The notes beneath the pieces are model-generated. The model had not been told where the DNA came from and made no database searches. It was given only the letters and a program-made list of their open reading frames with translations. Of a stretch of DNA of 64,000 nucleotides, positions 1-12,703 are shown piece by piece. Every line of letters starts with the position of its first letter. Position 1 is the stretch's first letter. The DNA lies in NCBI RefSeq assembly GCF_013373865.1, contig NC_050469.1, positions 29,393,046 through 29,457,045 on the forward strand. The letters are read 5' to 3'. The DNA comes from Monomorium pharaonis. Its lineage: Eukaryota; Arthropoda; Insecta; Hymenoptera; Formicidae. The translations under genes were made by a program, and so were the position numbers.

Positions 1-982
1 GAAGTCGCAAATCATATTGATGTGCTGTTTCACTTATTTCTTGGAAACATCGCATTGTATTAACACCGATAAAAATGATTTGCTAAAATAATTAAAGAAA
101 CAGAAAGCCATAGTTCGTACATTCATACGGGCTATCTCCTGCATAAAAAGCGAAAATATTTGTAGAGATTCAGACCAAAGATTCGAACATGTTGTATGTT
201 CGATCTGTTCGAACAATTCAAAGTTAAGAGACAGAAAAATACCGAGAAAAGCGATCGAGAATCTTCTTCATAATAATCTTAAAATACTTATCATAAAGTT
301 TAGGAATATTTTTCATCATACACTTGATAAAAGAATTTATTCTCTTTCGAAGAACATTATAAAATAGAAACGAAGAAAGGTCAAAATAATATATCATATC
401 AAACTTTATTTTTACTTAATTAAAGTATTAATTTACCATAATTTAAAATATATTTTAAATAAATTTGATAATATGGTAAACTTACGATAAATTTTCGAAT
501 ATTATAAACTTGCGTTAATTGGAATAAATAATATTTATTTAATTCAAGTACACAGAAATTTATTTTAAGTAAAATATTACTTGCTTCGAACAAATAAGTG
601 TATTTTAAGATTATCAAAAAGTATTCTTTGCAAAAATAACCGTGACTTAAAAAAAAAGAAAACCAATAAATGAGTGCTTTCCTTAGAATAAGAATATCGT
701 TCTGTCTGTAAAAAATCACATTTCCTTGTCCGTGTGATTGCATCGACGAAACATTTCAATCAAATTAGAAATCAAGAGACAAGCGGTACCCTCGGGACCC
801 TCTCGAAACATTATACATTTCAACACGCCGTACTTTATTGACGACGATCGATGCGCAAGACAAGGATTCACGAGATGCATTATGGATCGTTTCTCGGAGG
901 GATTTACGTTCGCGAACGTCGGAGATTCATTCATCTGTGCGGGCGTTACGGCAGCGTTAACGAGGTGTGCCACAAGAGATGC

Positions 983-995
983 GGGGGGGGGGGGG
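983..995. repeat. Poly-G run
   Basis: Thirteen consecutive G residues lie inside a GC-rich island, a likely length-variable site and a possible sequencing weak point. Confidence 0.8.
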
Positions 996-1373
996 CGAGG
1001 GAAGAACGCTCTACGCGCGTTAACAATCGCGTTATACACACGCGATATAAATAATAATAAAGTCGACGCCGCGAGTGTGTCATCCCCGGTGTCCGCTCGC
1101 TCCTGTCCGAGTCGATTTGCCTCAAACGTGTGTCGACGCGAACACGTCCTCATCCGAGCAACGAGCTTGTAAACGACGCGCTCGATAAATTTTCATAATC
1201 TGACTCACGCCTTCCCGGCGTGAGAGATCGTGCGTGACGCTCCGAGAAAACACCACGACCGCGAGTGTCGGGTTACTCCCGGAGAATCGGATTTTCTAGA
1301 ACTGTGCCCCCCCCGTGCGATTTTTCCGCGCTTGACAATTAACTGTCAACGACAACGTCGATCTCAAATTTTG

Positions 1374-1390
1374 GAGAGAGAGAGAGAGAG
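1374..1390. repeat. (GA)n microsatellite
   Basis: Short GA dinucleotide tract in a purine-rich stretch. Similar tracts occur at 4883-4907 and 8101-8132. Confidence 0.85.
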
Positions 1391-2831
1391 AAAAAAATTG
1401 GTTACTCGCGCGAGGAGAACTGAAGCTAAATTTCTCGAGAACTTGAATTAGACTGTCGTTCGTGAAAATACTCAGGACGTTAAAAAAATGAGTAAATAAA
1501 AAAATTGAAAAACTTTTGAAATTGTTACTCAATTTCTCGGTAATGTTGCACGAAAAGATTGAGGTAATTGAATCCTGATTTAAATTCGCATATGAGATAT
1601 AAAGTTCAAAAGTTAAGCATTGATTTGGAAAAATTTACTCGCTTGCAAAAAAAGAGAGAAAAATTAACGTGATATTAAGTATTAAAACTATATATTATTT
1701 TAATACAGTAATCGTTTTATAGATGAAAATAAACGAGCAATTATATTTAAAAAAGTCTATTTTTAAAATTAAATTTATTAGAGGAGGAAAAAATGTCTTT
1801 TAAAATACAACTTTGCCACTGAACAGAAAGAGATGAGTTAGCCCTTCTTCCTTTTTCTCGCACCAGTTTACTCTCGTTTGCAACGTGAAGTCACATTCGG
1901 TTGATCGTTGCGTGCGGCGATTGCTGCCGCGTGTCGGGGTGAAAAGTGCGCGTCAATTTCGCGAATAATTTCCCCTCTCTCTTTCTCTCTCTTTATACGT
2001 TAAAGATGGCCGCCCCCGGCGGCCGTGATCAATACTCCCCGTCTCGTCTATGTACAGTTTGAGGCCGTAGGTATCTACATTCTCTGCCAGTGACTCTCGC
2101 CCTCCTCACTCGGAGGAGAGAAAGAGGGTCTATGCCCCTTCTCTTGTTGTCGCAGGGCAGATCTCTACCCTCCACGTGTATCGGAAAGCCACGTAGTAAC
2201 GATTTTATTGCTTTCGCGGGCCTCATCGCGCAGGCTTCACCGAGTTCCGTCGTGTGTCGTCGTCTTCGCGAATAACCGGAACTGCCGTTCGCAACAGCGT
2301 CGTGACGGCGCCGACGGCTCGCGAGCTTTCGTGCCGTCTCGCGCCGGGGGATCCCCTTCCGAATTAAACGAATTAGAATACTCGGCGCACTCGAATGACG
2401 AGTTCATAAATCGACGCCGCGATTTAAATTGTAGCGCGGCCCGTTTATGGAAATTGCGAATTAATTGGATTCTCGCATTTAAGTTTTTAAAATATAAAAA
2501 TGCAAAAGAATATCTAAAACCTGCTACAGAGAATTGTATTTGTAAAGAGGATTCTTCTAATTAAAATTCAAGTTCAAAAACGTCGAGCAGTTTTCCAGAA
2601 TTCAAAAAGTGTCGTCCGCCTTTCAATTCCCAACGACAATGCGAAATAATCGATGCCTCGCGTTTATCTGGCAGCGGAAATATCGTGCGATTCGCATGCG
2701 ATACAATTTTCCGCGAACTATCAACGTAACGGATCGATGGGGATCGATAAACTCGAGCGAAAAGAATGTCGCAAATCGAAAAAGAGAGGGTTGAGACGAT
2801 ATTTTTATACATGTTTATACCCACAATTAAT

Positions 2832-3117
2832 ATAGAAAAATGTGTTATATCGCGATGATTATAATTGCATAGTAAAATCATTATAGTCAAGAATTATTAC
2901 TATAAAAATGATATTCTTAACTATAATTATTTTAGCAATAACAACTATATGCTATATTTTAAAGCTATATAATTTATAATACATTTTTTCATAGTTGGCA
3001 TTACTATAAGTGTATTGTTATTATTATTAATATTATTGTAGTAATTATTATAAAAATGACACTCCTGACTGCAATTATTTTACTAATTATAATCGCAAAT
3101 ATCACGTATTTTTCTAT
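2832..3117. mobile_element. Hairpin (MITE-like) element, about 286 bp
   Basis: Starts with ATAGAAAAAT and ends with the near-inverse ATTTTTCTAT. The arms match imperfectly over roughly 80 bp each, for example GATTATAATTGCATAGTAAAAT against the inverse of its right-hand counterpart. The motif ATTAT(T)ATAAAAATGA recurs directly inside. No coding capacity. The structure fits a non-autonomous DNA transposon; the family is unknown. Confidence 0.6.
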
Positions 3118-4021
3118 CAGTAGTAATCAATTGTTCATTTTAAAAAATCTTAATCTAATTCTATTCTTAAATATAAATTTCTAATCGTTGTCCACGCGCG
3201 TATAGAGGTATAAAGATAATAAATTGTAAAAAGAAAAAAAAGTTATTTCGACGTTCTCGTTCGGAAAACTAACAATCTTGATTCATTAAATTCGTTAAAT
3301 ACTTCTTCCTTCTCTCCCGTTTAATTCCCTCGGCGGGTTTTCTTTTTCAATTCGGATTTGCAATCGCGACGCGTCGAGGCAACAAAAATACGGCGGACAA
3401 TTAACGCATCCTTTAAGAATAATTATCTGCAATCAAACGCGATCTGTGTTTTCTCGGTCGCCAGTCCGTGAAGATTATCGCGCGAAAGCAAACATTTATT
3501 CGCATCCGTCGTCTTTTGGCGCCGCGTCGTTTCATGTACGCCGAAATTTACAATATTTCCGCACGCCATCAGCGTGTGTGTATTGTATGCCATTTGCTCT
3601 GATAGCGGCAGGCTGGTCCGATAGCTGCCGAGAAAACCGCGGCGAGACTCGAAATCGTGACCGCGGGAGTCGTTTCGACCTGAGAAACTCGCGGAAAACG
3701 GAGTTGGAAACGCGATAGCGCGTAACATATTCCGTATATATTCGAATATATACGCGTATGCATTTCACGACCTCCAAGCATAGCATTTAGTTCGAAAATA
3801 ACGCGTAACTAGATAAAGATTCTAACTTCAAGGCGAAGAGTTGCGGCGCGGTACATATTCATATTAACATTTCTGAAACCACCGTTTCTCTAACGGCTTC
3901 GCTGGATCATCGTTGAGTGTTTGCTTCTTTAATTTAATTTTTACAAACAAAACCGCTTAACTAACTGCTCTCTGATTGATTTCGCAACATCAAGAATAAA
4001 TGCTATTTTAATACTTCGACG

Positions 4022-4103
4022 TCTTGATGTAATTTATGCTGCTTCTTTAATGTCTTCAATTCTCGATGTCTCGATGTAATTTATGCTGCTTCTTTAATGT
4101 CTT
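4022..4103. repeat. 47-bp period direct repeat, two copies
   Basis: The 35-bp block at 4022-4056 recurs at 4069-4103 with one mismatch (TCTTGATG versus TCTCGATG). This is a recent local tandem duplication in non-coding DNA. Confidence 0.8.
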
Positions 4104-4180
4104 AAAACACTTTGTGCATTTAATTTTAAATAAATCCAGATATTAAAATAGTCAAAGTGTTGAGATAGATTTCATCACAC

Positions 4181-4428
4181 CCTAGTAGCACAAACATTAG
4201 TATAATATTCGGAATGTAATGTAAAAACACTATTCCTAATATTGTTTCAATATTTCAAGGGAAACGCTTCAGCCTTATGTAACCAGTTTGTCTAAGCAGC
4301 AATATTGGTTCAACATTGGGCCAATGTTGAACATTAATTGCATTCTAATTTAGGACCAATGCACTCCCAATATAACCAATGTCTAGCCAATATTAGTCAA
4401 CGTACTGACAATGTATTGTACTACTAGG
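4181..4428. mobile_element. MITE with CCTAGTAGYACAA terminal repeats
   Basis: The left end CCTAGTAGCACAA is mirrored at the right end by TTGTACTACTAGG, giving a 248-bp element with 13-bp terminal inverted repeats and one mismatch. An internal palindrome, TTCAACATTGGGCCAATGTTGAA in outline, lies at about 4310-4333. No open frame, so it would be non-autonomous. Superfamily not determined. Confidence 0.65.
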
Positions 4429-4882
4429 ACAGATACATCACAATATCTGAATTATTTCAATGTATCATACCTCGGAAAACGCATTTCAAATCGTAATTTA
4501 AAAAATCAACGGAATCTCCTTGTTTTTTTTTTATAATACGTAAATTTGATTAATCACCTTGTTCTTCGCTAAACTTCTGCCGGCCGCAGTGCTCCCTCGT
4601 AGTTGCGCCGATTCATCGAAGAACAATCTAGATTCAACGTTGGCAACCGATCAACAGCTGACAGAAACTCCCTTCATCAATCGCTTAACTCCATCGAACA
4701 CGCGCGCGCACTCCATTAAAAAAAAAGATTCTCACACACACGTCAACTTTTGAAACGCGTCAAATGTAAAAAAAAGAAAAACAGAAAACCTCCTCACCGC
4801 GAACGTGAAACCGCGTAATCCGGAAGCTGACCGCAAAGTGTGCAAGCACCACCACCGTGGCGTGCCAGAGAGAAAAAAGGAA

Positions 4883-5010
4883 AGAGAGAGAGAGAGAGAG
4901 AGAGAGAAACGTGGCTCCGTCGCGATGACGGATGTCCGAGGTTTCTGTAGCACGTAGACGTTTCCGCGGAGGAGGAGGCGACGGCGACGGCGGCGGCGGC
5001 GGCGGTGGCA
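4883..5010. repeat. (GA)n and (CGG)n tracts in a GC island
   Basis: A GA microsatellite (4883-4907) is followed by a CGG/ACGG-rich tract (about 4975-5010). Together they sit in the strongest GC island of the left third of the window. A promoter or 5' untranslated region is plausible but not shown. Confidence 0.6.
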
Positions 5011-7293
5011 ACGTGCGCTTTGGCCGATGACCGGCCCTGCAATGAGCATACGTATAATTCGCACGAAGGAACCGATGCCCCGGTCGTGGGTATATCACCG
5101 TCTATACATAGCGCGGCACGCGCAGACGCCTGGTGCGCCCGTCCGCGCCGCGTTTGCCACGGTGGGACAAAAAAAGGAGTATTAGACATCCCTCCCCTCC
5201 TTCGCGCCCCCTCCCTCCTGTTTCGTTGCCGATCGAGAAAAGACGTTAAAAAGAAAAGCGTTAAGAAAAAAGAAAAAGATTCGCGTTCTCTTTCTCTCCG
5301 TTCGTCGACAGCGTATCACTTCTTCGCTAGCTGATGGTTAGCTTCTATGGCTATAGGATTACGCGTTCGACGCGACGAGTCGAAAAGCTTCCGGAGCGAA
5401 AGAAGAAGAACGGGCTCTTTCTCTCCGCGTGTGCCCGTGACCTAGATAAACACGCGGGGGGACCCACGAAAATAGCCAAAGATCAGCTTTCGGAAATGAA
5501 CTACGGCTTTCAGACTGACCTACCTAATACCCTCGTAAAACACGCGGTTTTTACATGCTTTTGCGGGTCGACAGTTCTCGGGTGATTGCGCCCGGTCCCT
5601 CTTCTATGTACTGTTTAACAAGAGATACAATTTGGAGTAAAAGCTTTGCTTTTGCGGGAGTTACATTCGGGGACGGTTGGTAAAAATCGTCGATACGCGA
5701 AGAAGACTGGTATATGAAAAAAAATGAATAGAATGATAGATTTATATTACCTGCAAAGAATTATTTATTTATAATTAATTCTTACATATATAAAAAAATA
5801 TATTATAATAATTAAATAAATAATTGTATGTGTAATTATTGTCTGGCATAGCGAGAGAATCACGTATGGCTGCAAAAAGGAATAATCTCTAAACAAAAGA
5901 TTTCTTTTTGTAAATATAATTCTATCATTATACCATAAAATAATTACGCATTGTTACATTTAATTATCGTATATATTTTTATATAAGAATTGTCTTATAT
6001 ATAACTAAACAATTTTTTGGAAAAGCTATGTAGTTCTATCCCTTGAATTTTTCATACACGTATACATCTAATAATTAAATATAATAATTATCCGTGTAAT
6101 TGTTTTATGTATCTCTTTCGCCTTCGTTCCTAACTCTTCGAAGGTGCATTGACTCAAACCATAATTATCGGCGCAGGGTTGAAGGCCATCCGCCGTAAAT
6201 CAATTCAACGCAAATTCGCGCGCCATTTTTGGCCGCACAATTGATTCGTAATACCGCGAGTGAATCTGATAATTTGCCGGCACTCACCTTGTTGAATCAC
6301 AGAGCAGCATAATATTGTGCAGAACGCCCGATAAAAGCTGCGTTCGCTTTTAAATGATATACTCGCCTGGGAGCCGGGGCGAGACTAAAGCCAGCCTTCT
6401 TTTCGAGAGAAGACGATAATTAACGCAAATGATTTATTCGCTATGGTGTCCGTCGCGTTATCCCTAGGCGATTGCGTCATTACGCGATCGTTCCTTCTTC
6501 TCGAAATGAACTTGTACGATAGTCGATGGCATATCCGCCAACGATGCGATAAGGAAGAATGAGATCCAATCCGAGAAGCGGTAAGAGGAGGTCAGGGGAC
6601 ACAGCGCTCTTCCCGGGAAGAAGTCGATAGAGAAAGGCATTATCATCTTATCATGACACTTGTCATGACTCATTTCACTTGGCGCATGTGTATAATAATG
6701 AACGGTTAGAAGATATTAATGATAGATTTAATATCGAAAACAATACCAGAATTTACCAGCTTGCTCCCCAAAGTAAACATTTTATCTACAAATATAAAAA
6801 CAACATCTAATAAAAACAATCTCATTTACTATTCTAGCTAACACATATTAATTCACGGAATATCTTTGGATCTTCTATCAGAAAGTTTGAATATATATGT
6901 ATATAGAAGCCTTTTTTAAAAAGATGGATATTTTGAAATTATTCTTGGATAGTTTTTTTTTTTAATTTGACTATTATAGATATCTTAATAATATTCTTAT
7001 CTTTTCAATTAATTTTTGTCTTTTCAATGTGACTATTATTTTTTATACCAAAACAAAAATTTTATAAAAAAGTAAACTAGCATAAACAAATATGGATGTA
7101 TTTTATTATATATACATTTATCTATGTTTTTATATAAAAAATCTTTTACCAAGGAACATTATTTAAGTTTTGAGATACAAACACATAAAGTTTCTATTTT
7201 TATGTGTAATTTAATGTGACAAGTTTTAATTTTATTGCTTTTTTTCAATTTCTGTTGCATATTTTTCTCTTTTAAATTGTGTTTGTATAAAAT

Positions 7294-7335
7294 GTATGCA
7301 CGCACACACACATACATACACACACACACACATAT
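7294..7335. repeat. (CA)n-type microsatellite
   Basis: Interrupted CA/CATA repeats. The frame through them is low-complexity and not a gene. Confidence 0.8.
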
Positions 7336-8099
7336 CGTACATTCTCGCGCACCGTAAAAGATAAGCAAGAATTCTACAAAGAGAGGTGTTCAAAGCTCTT
7401 TCCCTTTCTTTCACCCCTGTTTCCATTCACATCTCAGAAACGTATGGACATTTGGTATTGCCTGTCGTCAGGGATAATATCGATTCGGCAACACGCAAGC
7501 GTACAGCCCTACAAAATTGGGTCGAGCCGCGCTGTCCGGTTTTAGACGGTGGTCCACGTTGTCTAGGGTCGATAACAAGCTGGTAGATATGAATCCTGGA
7601 AGTAGGTCACCCGGAACACCCGGAATCTCACTCGCGCGATCACGGAAAACATAAACGTAACATAAAATAAATATCAAACGCGCAGGTGTATATTTTGTTG
7701 ATATAGTCACCAAAATTTTATTAATACACAATCTAGCTGTCGAACGAATACGATAGTCCGATATCCGCTAAAGTGCCAAATGCTGATAATGTTCGTAATG
7801 TTCGTAAAAGCGATCGGCAAGTAGTAAAGCGCTCGGCTTAGTCAGACATGACGAGATTTTGTCTCGTAAGCCGCCCGCCGCTCCGTATGTCTCATGTATT
7901 TCCCGTGCGCGCATACAGCGCGTTTCGCATTACAACAACAAAGTATGCTTGTATGTGCCCTGATATTCTTTTTGTTGCGACCTACCCAGATTGTATTCCA
8001 TACCAAATTCCGTTAGCGAATCATTACAGTATAACCGAAGTGGCGGATGGGGCGCTGCACATGCTTCGACCGAGTTATCAAAGTGTAAACGTTCGATTT

Positions 8100-8100
<1 letters not shown>

Positions 8101-8132
<32 letters not shown>
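8101..8132. repeat. (GA)n microsatellite
   Basis: About 15 GA units directly following a GC-rich stretch. Confidence 0.85.
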
Positions 8133-9780
8133 TTAAAGTACGCTGAACGAAACTTACATTGCAACGATAAACGCCACCACAGGATGTATTCCGATTTAAC
8201 ATGATTATCTATTGATTTATCACAGAAAAAGAATGATTTTTTTTCTTAAATGCATTATTCGCAGAAATCATAAGCAGAAAATAAATAGTTATACTGCTAA
8301 GAAAAGCGATTAAATAATTTATTTTTATTTTAAAAGATTATCTTTAAAATATGAAAAAAATTCTTCTTGAATATGATAGTCTAAAAATATTACAAATGTT
8401 AGAAAAACTTATTATTATACTGTAAAAAAATTATATTCTTACAAAGAATATTTCAAACAAAATTTTATCCCTAAAAAATCAGAATAAACAAGTTAAACTT
8501 CTGTCTTAACTAATTAAAATATTAAAATGATTAGAATTCAGTATATAAATCCTAGCATAAATTTTTAATAAATTTTGATACTTATAATGAACTTTATGAT
8601 AGAGTTGTGAAACTTGTGTAAGATTTGAAACACAATATATTTACTTATATAATTTAAGTTAATTATAGTCTGTACTTTTTCCGTGTCCGGTATTTATATA
8701 CGGAAAAAACAATTTCATTACAGTATCTAAAAATTTAACTATAGATACAGATTAAAAAATTTTATATTAAACTATCAAAATAATTAAAAACTTTTTAAAA
8801 AAAATTAAACCAAAAAAATTAAGATTAAAATAAAATTTTTAAAAAATAAAAAATGTTTGCTCTTTTAATTATTTATTATATAAATATAGTAATCTTTCTC
8901 TAGACATATATAATAAGAATAAAATAATATATTTTGGTTAATAGGTTGAGAACTTATTTAAAAAAAAATTAGAAACTTCTGAACTGTTTTACAAAAATTT
9001 TATTTTATAATTTGACTATCCGAATTTAATTAATTTTGTTTCAATTAATTCTCTAATTTTTAAATCAAAATCCCCCTTTTTATTATAAAAAATACTAAAA
9101 TTTTCACTTTTTCAATTTTTTGTGTAATTGCCGCATATTTGGTTATTTAGTAATAATAAAATACTGAATTATTCGATATCCGCCAAATTTATTGCTTAAT
9201 TTTTAATATACTTTTCAAACTTTAAATTTATATGCAAACTTTAGAATCCGTTAAAGAATTATATATAAAATTGAAGAGAGTATTGTGACCTTTGAAATTA
9301 TTTAATAACAATTAAATATATACATACACATATTAATATTTGAGATTTATTTTACGTAAAATATAATTAGTATCAAATACGAATTTGTATTCTAAATAAA
9401 TGTGTGTGTGTGTAATACACAAAATCGAAATACTATAATATATATGTGCCATAATATAGAGCTACTGTCCGCTCGCAGGGCATGCGAAATGACTCGAGAC
9501 TTGGCTTAATGATACGCGGGAAACTTTCGCGCATAATTGAGATAAATCTCGGTTGGACGTCTTGATTGAACACAGCAGACGTTCAATTAGTCTGAGTATT
9601 AATTAAGTATATCAATCCTGAGAGATAATTTCGTCCTCAATGTATTTTGTAAATCTTTTCATAGAACGGAATTTCCAATCGAAATTCGATTACTTCGTTA
9701 GATTGCGAATTAAATATAATGCCAAGTATGATATATTAGGCAACGTCGGAATATAAATGGAGCATGTAATAACTACTCAG

Positions 9781-9945
9781 AAAAAAATCTTTATATCAAA
9801 GATCAAATTGTAGATCCAATTATATCAGAGCGGATCTAACTTTATCAATCAATTTGTAAAATTGTATCTGCTCTAATATAATTTTATCCATAATTTAATT
9901 CTTTTGATATAATTTGATATATTTTAATATAAAAATTTTGCCCGG
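9781..9945. mobile_element. AT-rich hairpin element
   Basis: Imperfect inverted arms: left about 9787-9838 contains AATTATATCAGAGCGGATC, and right about 9866-9940 contains the inverse form ATCTGCTCTAATATAATTTT. A short spacer separates them. Probably a small foldback MITE; ends and target duplication are uncertain. Confidence 0.45.
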
Positions 9946-11146
9946 GTTTTATATTAATTATGGTCCCTCCTTTTTAATTATTTATGTCGTTGTAATATTT
10001 TCTCGCTTATATTAACACAGCATATTTAAATTATTAGATAAGAAAACAATTTCTTTAAAAATATTATAAAATTATGAAGAAATAACAAGTGTCAACTTCA
10101 AAAAGATATTCGATGTTTAAACTCACCCCAACGTTGTTGATAGACAAAGTTCTTTTGGCTTCACAGCAAATATTAATCACTGTTACCAAGCGTCGCTGTC
10201 CATACTAAATATATTAAATTTTTCAGTTATCAAATAAACCTTTCTTAATGAATCAACCGATTGAAGCATGATGTATCCTCGACCATTGAAAGTCGACGCG
10301 ACACTGATTAAAGGTCGCATTCGTATCACGCAAACCGGCCAAATAGTCAAGAAACCTAGAACACCTTTTTTTCTCATCAGCATGTACGAGACCTTCGTAA
10401 CATGTTCTTTAGCTTCGACAAAAACTCTGATAAATCAGCTGGGAAAGAAATAAATTCTTTGCCCAGGGACGGCCTTTCACCTTATTTACGCACCTTACGC
10501 GTAGTGTGTCTAATTCGCAGATGAATAACCGGTATAGATAATAATAACTGATGATAACTACAGTCAGAAATGTAACGTATATCCTGATGAAAGAAAGATA
10601 GGAGAAAGAGAGATAAGACGATGAAGCGGGTAAAATGACGGATTATCAATTTTCACACACTGATAACAACTTATTCGTTGACTTATGCCGAACTCATTGG
10701 CAGTAAAGATGTGTAGTAGAAAATATAATTGCAAGAAAACAAAATTGACATTATTTATTGTTTCGTAAATTTAAATTTAAAAAATAGAAATTTACTTATA
10801 TAAAAAATATTATAGATATATAAATAATAAATATTATATTTACACTGATGATAAGCAATTACAAATAAAAATTGGAAAAAAAATTATAAATTTTGTGTCA
10901 TTATAAACATCCGGAAAAATTGATAAATCTTAAAAGTCCGAGTACTACCAAAGATAAATCTTAAAAAATATCTTTTTTCTTTTATTCGTGTTATTTAATA
11001 CTTTTTCTATAAAAAATATGTAAATTTGAAAAATATGATGTCATTACATTTATTTTAATATTTAAGTACCTAATTCTAAAAATTCTATTATTTAATAAAA
11101 AAAATTTTTTAACGTATTATTTCTTTAAAAATAAAAAAAAGTAGAC

Positions 11147-11153
11147 AAAAAAA
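11147..11153 (-). terminator. RNA polymerase III terminator of the tRNA-Lys gene
   Basis: Seven A residues on the + strand, read as a T7 run on the minus strand, directly follow the tRNA 3' end after one intervening base. This is the usual Pol III stop. Confidence 0.8.
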
Positions 11154-11154
11154 C

Positions 11155-11227
11155 CGCCCAACGTGGGGCTCGAACCCACGACCCTGAGATTAAGAGTCTC
11201 ATGCTCTACCGACTGAGCTAGCCGGGC
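11155..11227 (-). tRNA. tRNA-Lys, anticodon CTT
   Basis: On the minus strand the sequence folds as a full cloverleaf of 73 nt. The acceptor begins GCCCGGC and is closed by GTTGGGC plus discriminator G. The D arm TAGCTCAGTCGGTAGAGCA carries the A box. The anticodon loop CTCTTAA gives anticodon CTT. The T arm GGTTCGAGCC carries the B box. No intron is present. The T7 run just downstream supports a functional Pol III gene. It stands alone, with no other tRNA gene seen in the window. Confidence 0.97.
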
Positions 11228-11465
11228 TCGAAAACTCCCTCTTTTTAAATAGCTTTTGAAAGTAATACAAGCACTTAGTTAAAGTACAATTTAAATTATA
11301 TAAACTATATAGACATGTAAATAATTCATGTAGATACAGTTTTAAAATTTACAGAATAACAACTCTAATCTAAAAGATTAATTGTTTTTTATCTGCTGTG
11401 TGTGTAGTTTTCTTTTCTGTTTATCTTATCTCACTCTTGATTTAGTAAGAAAGAAACCATAAAAT

Positions 11466-11541
11466 CGTGGATATTATCTACGAAATTTATAACATTGACT
11501 ATGTAGTTCAAGATTTACATTTTATGAACATAAAGGCGCTC
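11466..11541. mobile_element. Solo terminus related to the 16.4-18.3 kb foldback element
   Basis: The stretch containing GACTATGTAGTTCAAG and ending ACATAAAGGCGCT aligns, with divergence, to the terminal arm at 18190-18262 (GACGATACGTAGTTCAATG, then ACATAGAGGCGCT). It appears to be an old fragment of the same repeat family, which supports that family being dispersed rather than unique. Confidence 0.5.
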
Positions 11542-11719
11542 CAACTAAAATTATTACAATTAAATCGTAGTCGTTCTTAGGGCGATATTCGTAGTCAAGT
11601 CTTATTTTAAAATCCGTCTCAAGCAATATCTTAAGATAAGGCTGCGAAATTTACTGCCAATACTGAAAATGTATAGTACACATAACTGGAATGAACTAGA
11701 CTTTCAATACAGGGTATCG

Positions 11720-11865
11720 ATCATGTAATTTTTCCCCTAGGGCAGAAACGTGAAAAGTGAAAAGTTTCAAGTTACTATCTCTTTCTATTCAACACAATAG
11801 AAAGAGATAGTTACATGAAACTTTTCACTTTTCACGTTTCCGCCTTAAGGAAAAAATTACATGAT
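11720..11865. mobile_element. Near-perfect hairpin MITE, 146 bp
   Basis: Left arm ATCATGTAATTTTTCCC to ATCTCTTTCTATT is mirrored by AATAGAAAGAGAT to AATTACATGAT, leaving only a 7-base loop (CAACACA). The arms are about 69 bp and differ at only a few positions, for example CCTAGGGCAG versus CTTAAGGCGG. No coding sequence. The high arm identity suggests a fairly recent insertion or strong hairpin maintenance. Confidence 0.8.
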
Positions 11866-11970
11866 TGCTGCTCTGACAATGAATTTCAGAACGCAGCCAA
11901 ATACGGCTCTGTGATTGGTTGATGAGATTTTATATATAAGAGCTTAAATATAAGAGCTGTCTATAGCTTT

Positions 11971-12111
11971 GTCTACAATAAAGATTTAAACTTTAAACCG
12001 TAAGAAATTGACTAATCACAATTGAGTATTCTTATAAAAAACTACTGTGATTGGTCAGTGTCTTATGGCTTAAAACTTATTATAGTATACAATAAATCCT
12101 TTATTGTAGAC
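11971..12111. mobile_element. Hairpin MITE with GTCTACAATAAAG ends
   Basis: Left end GTCTACAATAAAGATTT and right end AAATCCTTTATTGTAGAC are inverse copies. Inside, ATTGACTAATCACA pairs with TGTGATTGGTCAGT. About 141 bp, non-coding. It abuts the next hairpin element with almost no spacer. Confidence 0.7.
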
Positions 12112-12113
12112 TA

Positions 12114-12251
12114 ATGCCCGATTTCTTCACGTCCAGTTATTTTGCGGTTAAAATTATCCAGAAGATAAACTACCAGATCCATGCACGTGATTGGTTACAC
12201 TTGAGATTTAGCCTCCGGATAACTTTATCGGGAAGTGAAAAAATCGGGCAT
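12114..12251. mobile_element. Hairpin MITE with ATGCCCGATTT ends
   Basis: Left end ATGCCCGATTTCTTCAC is mirrored at the right by GTGAAAAAATCGGGCAT with one mismatch, giving a 138-bp element. It lies immediately beside the preceding element. Confidence 0.7.
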
Positions 12252-12270
12252 AAAAGTATAAATACCAGCC

Positions 12271-12443
12271 TTAGGGTCTCCGCACAGACTTTTGCATAAC
12301 GCATAATGCATAACGCATAAGAAAATCAATCAATCAGCGTCGTCTATTTCCCTCCCTAGGATAGAAATAAAGACCTCTGATTGGTTAATTCTCTTATGCA
12401 TTATGCATTTTGTATTATGCAGAAGTCTGTGCGGCGGCCCTTA
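12271..12443. mobile_element. Hairpin MITE with CCGCACAGACTT arms
   Basis: The left arm (TCCGCACAGACTTTTGCATAA) pairs with the right arm (TTATGCAGAAGTCTGTGCGG). ATAATGCATAACGCATAAG repeats in both arms, and a TGATTGGTTAA core resembles that of the neighbouring elements. About 173 bp. Confidence 0.65.
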
Positions 12444-12703
12444 GACTTTTCTTTTTAAAATTACACACATCTAATGCATAATTCTTATCTTTAAAATATA
12501 CATATACTAAAATAAATCAATTTTTATTAATTTTGCAAACATTTTTTATATAAGTCAATATGCGAATTCAAATTTGACTTTATCAACATAGGGAAGTTTC
12601 GTGCAAATTATCGCTAATTGGCTCGCATAAAACAAAATAGTTAATAAATAGATCGGCCAAATCGAGCGACTCTTCGCGCACCCGCGTTTAGTAATGGCAG
12701 TAA

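Larger units (their letters stand above)
1..11154. other. Gene-poor region with GC islands; no protein gene supported
   Basis: I find no open frame here with recognisable protein features or a convincing splice chain. AT-rich DNA is broken by GC- and CpG-rich patches near 740-1450, 1850-2450, 3420-3800, 4550-5600, 6150-6660 and 7380-8110. These could be promoters or untranslated first exons of a gene lying outside the window, but that is inference. One patch contains AAGATGGCCGCC at about 2004, a good start context that opens an 18-codon frame closed by TGA. The rest is AT-rich intergenic DNA with simple repeats and hairpin elements, listed separately. Confidence 0.6.

Noticed and set aside
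738..1172. Overlapping 144-145 aa frames on both strands
   Set aside because: They arise from a GC island with few stops, show no domain, and cross a poly-G run.
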